From NCBI GenBank assembly GCA_020851615.1, contig JADZCL010000336.1, positions 1 to 5,797 of the forward strand: a stretch of 5,797 nt of DNA. The letters run 5' to 3'. This stretch comes from Rubrivivax sp. Its GTDB lineage: Bacteria; Pseudomonadota; Gammaproteobacteria; Burkholderiales; Burkholderiaceae_C. The translations under genes and the position numbers were made by a program. Under the pieces are notes generated by a model that was not told the DNA's origin, searched no databases, and saw only the letters and a program-made list of their open reading frames with translations. Each line of letters starts with the position of its first letter. Position 1 is the stretch's first letter. Of this stretch, positions 1 to 5,797 are shown piece after piece.

Positions 1-1001
<1,001 letters not shown>

Positions 1002-1003
1002 CT

Positions 1004-2839
1004 TCAGCGCTCGATGCTGATGACGCCCGACGAGCCGTCCACGCGCAGCATCATGCCGGTGCGGATGACCTTGGTCGCGTGGCCGGTTCCGACCACCGCG
1101 GGCATGCCGTACTCGCGGCAGACGATGGCCGCGTGGCTCATCACGCCGCCGACGTCGGTGACGCAGGCGCCGATCTTGGCGAAGGCCGGGGCCCACGAGG
1201 GCGAGGTGGTCGGCGCGACGAGGATCTCGCCTTCCTTGAGCTCGCCGACCTCGGCCACGGTGCGGCACACGCGTGCCCTGCCCTGCACGATGCCGGGGCT
1301 GCCGGCAAAGCCCTTGAGCTCGTTGACCTTCTCGGGGTCACCCACTTCCTGCACCGAGGCCCAATCGGCCAGCGACTTGTTGGTCACCCCCCAGAGCACG
1401 ATCGTGAAGGGCTCCTGGATCACCTCGGGCGCGGTGCCGATGGCCGGCGGCGGTGCCCAGGTCTTGAACTTCTCCATCACGCCCTTGCGCCACTCGATCT
1501 CCGGCGGCCAGGTCTTGGTGCCGCGCGGGGTGACGCCGGTGGCCCAGGCGGTGACGACGTCCCACAGCGCCTGCTTGATCTCGTCGCGGCGCAGCAGCCA
1601 GACGTCCTCGACCTCCTTGATGATGCCGTGCGTCTGCAGGATCGCGGCGACCTCGCGCATCTTGTTCCAGAACACCGAGTGGAACCAGTGCTCGACGTAG
1701 AACAGGTGGTTCTCGACGTAGGGGAAGACCGTCTTGGCGGTGCCCAGCAACTCGTCGAACTGCTTGCGGTCGGCCTCGTTGGTGATCAGGTCGCGGTACT
1801 CGGCCGTGATGCGGTCGCGCTCGGCGCGCACCTTCTCGGTCGGACGCTCGATCGAGACGCCCGCGCGCACCTTGTCGATGTAGGTCTGGATGCCGCTCAG
1901 GGGCACGTTCATCTGGTCGTTCCACGAGCGGTCGTGGTGGAACCAGCCGGTGCCGGTGGACACGTTGAACCAGGGCTCCTTGGCCAGGTTGAGCGCCATC
2001 AGCCACTCGCGGCCCTTGGGGTCGGCCTTCAGCCCGGTCTCGACCACGCTCCACTCGGGGCTGGCCTTGACGAGGTCACCGATGCCCAGTTCGACGGCCT
2101 TGACGGCGAGCTTCTTCAGCTCCTCGTCGGGCTGGTACATGATGACGTCGATGCCCGAGATCATCTGCGTCACGCGCTGAGGCGGGATGCTCGGGAACTG
2201 CTTCTGCACGAAGTCGAGGAAGAACACGTAGGCCGCATAGCCCAGGTTCAGGAACTCGAAGTGGTACTGCCAGCACTTGATGCCCAGGTTGATGAGATCG
2301 TCGTAGGCCTTGAGCAGGTGGTAGCCGCGCGACTCGCCGATCGCGTCGGTCACGATGCTCATGTCCTCCATCTCGGGCAGGGCGGGCAGCTTCAGGTTCT
2401 CGAGCTCGCGGATGGTCGCCTCCATCTTGACCTTCCACTTGGCCTCGAGCGCGTCCCAGTTCTTGTAGTAGTAGCCCGCGCGCTCCATGAAGTGCGGGAC
2501 GCGGCTGCCGATCTCGTTGCCGTCCTTCACCGGCACCGGCGAGATGTAGATGTAGCCGTTGATGACGCGGTGGTCGACGCCGCGCACCGGCGGCACCATG
2601 AAGATGCGGTTGTTGAACTGCGAGAGCGCGAGGTACCAGGCCTCGTCCCAGATCGTGTCGAAGGGGTACAGCGGCTCGGGGTAGTGCAGGCCGTCGTAGA
2701 ACCAGAAGGTGTCCTTCTCGTACTGGTTGCGCTCCGGGTCGTCGGTGACGAACTGGTACTGGTACGGATACATCCGCTCCCAGCCTTCGGTGCCGGGAAT
2801 GGTCTTGGCCTTGACGTCGTGGGGAACCGGGAATTTCAT
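1004..2839 (-). CDS. ppsA: Phenylphosphate synthase phosphohistidine subunit PpsA
   Basis: This 611-aa protein is the phosphotransfer subunit of phenylphosphate synthase. In the characterised Thauera aromatica enzyme it is called protein 1 (about 70 kDa); a histidine receives the beta-phosphoryl group of ATP and passes it to phenol. Here residues about 510-611 form a PEP-utilising swivel domain: FAGSPGIVQGRARV at 511-524, TTSPSWAP at 544-551, then GGVMSHAAI with the His at residue 569 (codon 1135-1133). That is the number reported for the catalytic His in Thauera. The first roughly 500 residues do not resemble PEP synthase. They are rich in aromatics, with 19 Phe/Trp/Tyr in the first 80 residues, and probably hold the phenol-binding part (inference). 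No signal peptide or membrane segment is visible. ATG at 2839 was chosen over an upstream in-frame ATG at 2953 because AGGAG lies 7 bases before it and the upstream option would start ahead of the predicted promoter. It is the first gene of a leftward operon with ppsB. Confidence 0.95.
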   Translation of the reverse strand: MKFPVPHDVKAKTIPGTEGWERMYPYQYQFVTDDPERNQYEKDTFWFYDGLHYPEPLYPFDTIWDEAWYLALSQFNNRIFMVPPVRGVDHRVINGYIYISPVPVKDGNEIGSRVPHFMERAGYYYKNWDALEAKWKVKMEATIRELENLKLPALPEMEDMSIVTDAIGESRGYHLLKAYDDLINLGIKCWQYHFEFLNLGYAAYVFFLDFVQKQFPSIPPQRVTQMISGIDVIMYQPDEELKKLAVKAVELGIGDLVKASPEWSVVETGLKADPKGREWLMALNLAKEPWFNVSTGTGWFHHDRSWNDQMNVPLSGIQTYIDKVRAGVSIERPTEKVRAERDRITAEYRDLITNEADRKQFDELLGTAKTVFPYVENHLFYVEHWFHSVFWNKMREVAAILQTHGIIKEVEDVWLLRRDEIKQALWDVVTAWATGVTPRGTKTWPPEIEWRKGVMEKFKTWAPPPAIGTAPEVIQEPFTIVLWGVTNKSLADWASVQEVGDPEKVNELKGFAGSPGIVQGRARVCRTVAEVGELKEGEILVAPTTSPSWAPAFAKIGACVTDVGGVMSHAAIVCREYGMPAVVGTGHATKVIRTGMMLRVDGSSGVISIER

Positions 2840-2846
2840 CGCTTGT

Positions 2847-2851
2847 CTCCT
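2847..2851 (-). promoter_or_regulatory. Ribosome binding site of ppsA
   Basis: On the minus strand AGGAG is separated by 7 bases from ATG at 2839. It decides the start of ppsA in favour of M-K-F-P-V and against the longer frame that opens at 2953. Confidence 0.8.
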
Positions 2852-2876
2852 GTTCGTTCGAGGGTTGAACGTCGCG

Positions 2877-2893
2877 CGGCCCCGGTTGGGCCG
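2877..2893 (-). repeat. Perfect 6-bp stem-loop at the predicted 5' end of the ppsA mRNA
   Basis: CGGCCC (2877-2882) pairs exactly with GGGCCG (2888-2893) around a 5-base loop. All stem pairs are G-C. If transcription starts near 2895, as the -24/-12 promoter predicts, the hairpin would occupy roughly nucleotides 3-19 of the transcript. Such 5'-terminal stems can protect mRNA from 5'-end-dependent decay. There is no T-run, so it is not a terminator. In a GC-rich genome a stem of this size can occur by chance. Confidence 0.45.
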
Positions 2894-2905
2894 TCGACAG
2901 ATAGA

Positions 2906-2921
2906 TGCACCAGTCGTGCCA
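2906..2921 (-). promoter_or_regulatory. Sigma-54 (-24/-12) promoter of ppsAB
   Basis: Read on the minus strand, the sequence is TGGCACGACTGGTGCA. It matches the sigma-54 consensus TGGCACG-N4-TTGCA, with GG (2920-2919) and GC (2908-2907) separated by exactly 10 bases. The only departure in the core is GTGC in place of TTGC at the -12 element. The predicted transcription start is about 2895, giving a leader of about 56 bases before ppsA. A sigma-54-dependent activator gene next door and two matching upstream boxes support the call independently. Confidence 0.85.
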
Positions 2922-3032
2922 CTGGCGTGACGAAGGTCGCGAATCGGGGTCAATCCGAGGGTTCATCCCTAGCCGCCGCACGGGTGGCCCGCCAGGGGGT
3001 GATGGGAGGCCTGAGGCGCCGGGCGGCTGCGT

Positions 3033-3048
3033 TTGCTCAATTGGTGAA
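3033..3048. promoter_or_regulatory. Promoter-proximal upstream activating box (XylR/DmpR type)
   Basis: TTGCTCAATTGGTGAA agrees at 13 of 16 positions with the XylR/DmpR-type activator palindrome TTGATCAATTGATCAA. Its centre is about 120 bases upstream of the -24 element (about -146 from the predicted start), which is within the normal enhancer distance for this family. It is the weaker of the two boxes. A centre-to-centre distance of 40 bases to the second box is compatible with two dimers binding on about the same face of the helix. Confidence 0.75.
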
Positions 3049-3072
3049 TTCGCCGGCGCGCCCGGCCCCGGT

Positions 3073-3088
3073 GTCATCAATTGATCAA
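3073..3088. promoter_or_regulatory. Promoter-distal upstream activating box (XylR/DmpR type)
   Basis: GTCATCAATTGATCAA agrees at 14 of 16 positions with the family palindrome TTGATCAATTGATCAA, including the unbroken core ATCAATTGATCAA. Its centre is about -186 from the predicted ppsA start. It lies in an AT-rich island within otherwise very GC-rich DNA, so chance occurrence is unlikely. It may also influence the regulator promoter, which must lie just to the right. Confidence 0.85.
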
Positions 3089-3214
3089 GTGCAGGGCCTG
3101 CCGGTCTGCCGCCTGCGTGTTAACCCGCAACGATGCCGGTCGAGGACCAGGGGCTTGACCTCCTTCAAGGCGGGCCCGATGCTCCATGCCTACAAGGGCG
3201 TTTTGCCCAGGCTT

Positions 3215-3218
3215 GGAG
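3215..3218 (+). promoter_or_regulatory. Ribosome binding site of the regulator gene
   Basis: GGAG ends 7 bases before ATG at 3226. It favours this start over an in-frame ATG at 3133, which would add 31 residues without similarity to the family N-terminus. With the 3226 start every sensor residue has a constant offset of -7 from MopR numbering. Confidence 0.7.
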
Positions 3219-3225
3219 TGGGTCG

Positions 3226-4965
3226 ATGACGCGACTGCGCAGCGTGACACCGGGGGATGCGGGCGAGGCACCGCATCAACCGGTGCGCTTCTGCCCTGAG
3301 ACCGGGCAGATCTGGCTGCACGAGAACCGGATGCTGCTCGTGCACGCCGAGGCGCAGGCGTTGCTGCGGCGCGAGCTGATCGACACCCTGGGCATGGAGC
3401 GCGCGCAAGGCCTGCTGATGCGCATGGGTTACGCCTCGGGCGTGCGCGACGCCGAGCTGGCGCGCAAGCGGGCGCAGGAGCACACCGACGCCGAGGCATT
3501 CATGACCGGGCCGCGCCTGCACACGCTCGAGGGGATCGTGCGCGTGCAGCCCGTGGCCCTGGAGATCGACCGCGCTGCCGGGCGCTTCTACGGCGAATTC
3601 ATCTGGGAGAACTCGTGGGAGGGGCAGTGGCACCGCCACTACTTCGGCATCCACCATGAGCCCGTGTGCTGGACGCAGATCGGCTATGCCTGCGGCTACG
3701 GCTCGGCCTTCATGGGCCGCACCATCCTCTTCAAGGAGGTCGAGTGCGTCGGCATGGGGCAGGACAACTGCCGCATCGTCGGCAAGCCGGTCGACGAGTG
3801 GGAAGACGGCGCGCAGCACATGCGCTTCTTCACTCCGGAGTCGATCGCCGACCAGATCTTCGAGCTGCAGACGCAGGTCGTGCAGCTGCGCTCGACGATC
3901 GGACACCCCAACGGCCTGGGTGGCGAGATGATCGGCCAGTCACCGGGCTTTCGTGCGGCCTGCGACCTGCTGCGCGCCGCGGCGGGCACGCGCATCAACG
4001 TGCTGCTGCTGGGCGAGACGGGCGTGGGCAAGGAGGAGTTCGCGCGTGCGCTGCACCGCATGAGCCCGCGCGCGGACAAGGCCTTCGTCGCCGTCAACTG
4101 CGCGGCCGTGCCGCATGAACTCGTCGAGGCCGAGCTCTTCGGCGTCGAGAAGGGCGCCTACACCGGCGCGCTGACCGCGCGGCCGGGCCGCTTCGAGCGC
4201 GCCGACGGCGGCACGCTCTTCCTCGACGAGATCGGCGACCTGCCCCTGCCGGCGCAGAGCAAGCTGCTGCGCGTGCTGCAGGAGGGCGAGCTCGAGCGGC
4301 TGGGCGGCACGCAGCCGCGCAAGGTCGACGTGCGTCTGGTCGCGGCCACGAACCAGCGCCTGGCCGAGGCGGTGAAGGCCGGGCGCTTCCGCTCCGATCT
4401 CTACTACCGCCTCAACGCCTATCAGATCGACATCCCGCCGCTGCGCGAGCGCAAGGAGGACATCTCGCCGCTGGCGCGCCACTTCCTCGACAAGTACGCG
4501 GCCGTCAACGGCAAGAAGCTGCGCGGGTTCACCGATCTGGCCAAGCGGGCGCTGCTCTCGTACGCCTGGCCTGGCAACGTGCGCGAGCTGCAGAACATGA
4601 TCGAGCGCGGCGCCATCCTCGCGCCGGCGGGCTCGCGCATCGAGGTGCAGCACCTCTTCCCGAGCAATGCCCAGCAGTTGCACGACGCCGGCCGCGAGAT
4701 GGTCGACAGCCTGGGCGGCGGCCAATGGGAGGCCGGCAAGGCGCTGTGCGAGGCGGTCTTCAACGGCGTGATGACGCTGGATCGGGTCGAGGCCATGCTG
4801 CTCGAGACCGCGGTCGACAAGGCGCGTGGCAACCTGTCCTCGGCGGCGCGCCTGCTCGGGCTGACGCGGCCGCAGCTGGCCTACCGGCTCAAGCGCCTGC
4901 AGGAGAACAACGGCGGCCGCGCCGATGCCGTGGCCGCACTCGACGAGCCGGAGCGGACCCGGTGA
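3226..4965 (+). CDS. Sigma-54-dependent phenol-responsive activator of the XylR/DmpR/MopR family
   Basis: This 579-aa cytoplasmic regulator probably senses phenol or a related phenolic and activates the divergent ppsAB promoter. It is comparable to DmpR of aerobic phenol degraders and PdeR of Aromatoleum. Domains in order: a V4R/XylR-N sensor (about 15-200), a short coiled linker (about 204-225), an AAA+ ATPase (about 235-475) and a Fis-type helix-turn-helix (about 535-562). The sensor keeps the residues known from the MopR structure, each shifted by -7: phenol-contacting His99 and Trp127, and zinc ligands Cys148, Glu171, Cys174 and Cys182. The ATPase has Walker A GETGVGKE (263-270), the sigma-54-contacting loop GAYTGA (310-315; Tyr where Phe is usual), Walker B with Asp334-Glu335, and [10 protein letters not shown] (388-397) with the arginine-finger region. 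Nothing is missing, so it should be active. Its stop overlaps the start of the next gene. The effector is inferred from residue conservation and gene neighbours. Cresols or 4-hydroxybenzoate-type ligands cannot be excluded. Confidence 0.93.
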   Translation: MTRLRSVTPGDAGEAPHQPVRFCPETGQIWLHENRMLLVHAEAQALLRRELIDTLGMERAQGLLMRMGYASGVRDAELARKRAQEHTDAEAFMTGPRLHTLEGIVRVQPVALEIDRAAGRFYGEFIWENSWEGQWHRHYFGIHHEPVCWTQIGYACGYGSAFMGRTILFKEVECVGMGQDNCRIVGKPVDEWEDGAQHMRFFTPESIADQIFELQTQVVQLRSTIGHPNGLGGEMIGQSPGFRAACDLLRAAAGTRINVLLLGETGVGKEEFARALHRMSPRADKAFVAVNCAAVPHELVEAELFGVEKGAYTGALTARPGRFERADGGTLFLDEIGDLPLPAQSKLLRVLQEGELERLGGTQPRKVDVRLVAATNQRLAEAVKAGRFRSDLYYRLNAYQIDIPPLRERKEDISPLARHFLDKYAAVNGKKLRGFTDLAKRALLSYAWPGNVRELQNMIERGAILAPAGSRIEVQHLFPSNAQQLHDAGREMVDSLGGGQWEAGKALCEAVFNGVMTLDRVEAMLLETAVDKARGNLSSAARLLGLTRPQLAYRLKRLQENNGGRADAVAALDEPERTR

Positions 4966-5429
4966 GCAGCGCCTTGCGCGAGCGGGCGCAGGCGCTGCTG
5001 CACGACCATCACGTGCTGACGCTGGCCACGCAGGCCGACGGCTTCCCGTGGGCGGCAGCGGTCTTCTACGCCTGTGACGGGCTGGACCTGATCTTCCTCT
5101 CCAAGCCGCAGACGCGACACGCGCGCAACCTTGCCTTGGAGCCACGCTGTGCGGTGACGATCCAGCGCGACTACAGCGACTGGCCGCAGATCAAGGGCAT
5201 CCAGGCCGAGGGCCTGTGCCACGAGTTGCAGGGTGCCGAACGCGAGCGCGCGGTGGCGCTGTACGGGCAGCGCTTTCCGCTCGTGGGCCGTGCCGGTGGG
5301 GCGCCGCTGGCCATTGCGCGGGCGCTGGCGCTCGTGGCCTGGTACCGCTTCCGGCCCGAGCGCCTGTACGTGATCGACAACTCGCTGGGCTTTGGCCACC
5401 GCGACGAGCTGGCCTGCACCGCGCCCTGA
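4962..5429 (+). CDS. YhbP-like (UPF0306) FMN-barrel protein, function unknown
   Basis: This 155-aa protein looks like the split-barrel, pyridoxamine-phosphate-oxidase-like fold of the E. coli YhbP/UPF0306 family. Support comes from the N-terminal helix and strand HHVLTLATQ (16-24), WAAAVFYAC (30-38), [15 protein letters not shown] (43-57), IKGIQAEG (78-85), RFPL (104-107) and the C-terminal [15 protein letters not shown] (136-150), which parallels the DNTLGFG ending of YhbP. No signal peptide or membrane segment is seen. The start is GTG at 4962, overlapping the regulator stop as GTGA, with GGAG 8 bases upstream. Translational coupling to the regulator is therefore likely. FMN or another flavin/heme cofactor is plausible for the fold but is not shown by any residue I can certify. 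A role in phenol metabolism or in modulating the regulator is suggested only by position. Confidence 0.8.
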   Translation: MSSALRERAQALLHDHHVLTLATQADGFPWAAAVFYACDGLDLIFLSKPQTRHARNLALEPRCAVTIQRDYSDWPQIKGIQAEGLCHELQGAERERAVALYGQRFPLVGRAGGAPLAIARALALVAWYRFRPERLYVIDNSLGFGHRDELACTAP

Positions 5430-5444
5430 AGCGGCCGCCGCGCG

Positions 5445-5797
5445 CTACATCGTCTGCTCGAGTTCCTGCAGCTTGCGTCGCAGCAGCTTGCCCGTGGGCG
5501 TGCGCGGCAGCATGTCGATGGGCAGCAGCCGCAGTGGGCGCTGGTAGGGGGGCAGTTCGGCGATGCGCCGCCGCAGTTCGGTCAGCAGCGCCTCCTCGCT
5601 CTCGGGTGCGGTGGCGTAGAAGTAGGCGATCGCGCCCATGCCGTCGGCGTCGTTGACCCAGACCGTTGCACCTTCGCGCAGCGTGCCCGTCAGGCCCGCG
5701 CCCAGGCGCTCCTCGAGCTCGACGAGATTGACCCAACGGCCCTTGACCTTGACCATCGAGTCCTCGCGTCCGGCAAAGCGCCAGCTGCCGGCCTCGG
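5445..5797 (-). CDS. Acyl-CoA/aryl-CoA ligase, C-terminal part (5' end outside window)
   Basis: Only the last 116 residues of an AMP-forming ligase are in the window. The frame stays open through the right edge, so the ATG at 5756 is an internal Met and not the start. The hinge motif (A8) is GREDSMVKVKGRWV at visible residues 9-22, and the C-terminal catalytic-lysine motif (A10) is PRTPTGKLLRRKL, with Lys at visible residue 103. This is the mobile C-terminal domain that swings to form the thioester. The stretch between the two motifs is short and poorly matches the usual pattern, so the family within the superfamily is unclear. Next to phenol genes, a 4-hydroxybenzoate- or benzoate-CoA ligase is an attractive guess, but the substrate-binding part is not visible. 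The gene converges on the YhbP-like gene with a 15-base gap and no visible terminator. Confidence 0.85.
   Translation of the reverse strand, partial: EAGSWRFAGREDSMVKVKGRWVNLVELEERLGAGLTGTLREGATVWVNDADGMGAIAYFYATAPESEEALLTELRRRIAELPPYQRPLRLLPIDMLPRTPTGKLLRRKLQELEQTM

Larger units (their letters stand above)
2840..3225. other. Divergent control region between ppsA and the regulator gene
   Basis: This 386-base stretch has no credible gene. Long frames that cross it are high-GC shadows. Leftwards it serves ppsA, with two activator boxes at 3033-3088, a sigma-54 promoter at 2906-2921, a 5' hairpin at 2877-2893 and a ribosome binding site at 2847-2851. Rightwards it must also hold the promoter of the regulator gene, for which I see no convincing -35/-10 pair. 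The stretch between the boxes and the -24 element is about 110 bases, enough for a DNA loop. I found no good IHF consensus in it. The boxes lie about 140-190 bases before the regulator start, so autoregulation is possible. Confidence 0.8.

Noticed and set aside
2840..2953. N-terminal extension of PpsA from the ATG at 2953
   Set aside because: It would start upstream of the predicted sigma-54 promoter. It also shifts the catalytic His away from residue 569, and the 2839 start has AGGAG 7 bases upstream.
3091..3101. GCAGG-G-CCTGC inverted repeat next to the distal activator box
   Set aside because: Five-base arms around a single base cannot form a stable hairpin. It resembles no known operator and is likely by chance at this GC content.
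3155..3183. Possible sigma-70 promoter for the regulator: TTGACC, 17-base spacer, GATGCT
   Set aside because: The -35 is good, but the -10 matches only 3 of 6 positions. It is too weak to report as a feature without transcript data, although its location would be suitable.
3133..3225. N-terminal extension of the regulator from the ATG at 3133
   Set aside because: It adds 31 residues with no similarity to the family and has no good ribosome binding site. The 3226 start has GGAG at proper spacing and gives family length.
3940..5145. A 401-codon minus-strand frame opposite the regulator
   Set aside because: It is antisense to the AAA+ and helix-turn-helix coding sequence, spans two real genes and has no family features.
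5430..5444. GCGGCCGC palindrome between the two convergent genes as a terminator
   Set aside because: There is no T-run and too little room for a stem-loop outside the coding regions. It is a short GC palindrome expected in such DNA.

Overview
The window is a high-GC, densely coding piece of a proteobacterial chromosome. It carries the upstream end of an anaerobic phenol-degradation gene cluster. The gene content resembles phenol clusters described in Thauera and Aromatoleum/Azoarcus, so a denitrifying betaproteobacterium (Rhodocyclales or Burkholderiales) is the best guess. That placement is inference, because there is no rRNA or other phylogenetic marker here.

Left part (1-2839, minus strand): two genes read leftwards with a 2-base gap. 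ppsA (611 aa) comes first, followed by ppsB (5' part of 333 codons, running off the left edge). Together they encode the core of phenylphosphate synthase, which phosphorylates phenol with ATP as the first step of anaerobic phenol breakdown. PpsB is the ATP-grasp half of a PEP-synthase-like dikinase. PpsA carries the swivelling phosphohistidine domain, and its catalytic His falls exactly at residue 569.

Centre (2840-3225): a 386-base divergent control region. Reading towards ppsA it holds two inverted-repeat boxes close to the XylR/DmpR activator consensus, a -24/-12 (sigma-54) promoter with exact GG-N10-GC spacing, a perfect 6-bp hairpin at the predicted mRNA 5' end, and a good ribosome binding site.

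Right part (3226-5429, plus strand): a complete sigma-54-dependent activator of the XylR/DmpR/MopR phenol-sensor group (579 aa), then a small YhbP-like FMN-barrel protein (155 aa) whose GTG start overlaps the regulator stop by 4 bases. Converging on this pair from the right edge is the C-terminal part of an acyl-CoA/aryl-CoA ligase (5445-5797, minus strand).

How it fits together: the sequence supports a model in which the regulator senses phenol or a related phenolic, binds the two boxes and activates the sigma-54 promoter of ppsAB. The control circuit of an aerobic-type phenol sensor (DmpR/MopR) is thus wired to anaerobic phenol phosphorylation. This is a recognisable system rather than an entirely new one. 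The least explained parts are the coupled YhbP-like gene and the aromatic-rich N-terminal part of PpsA.
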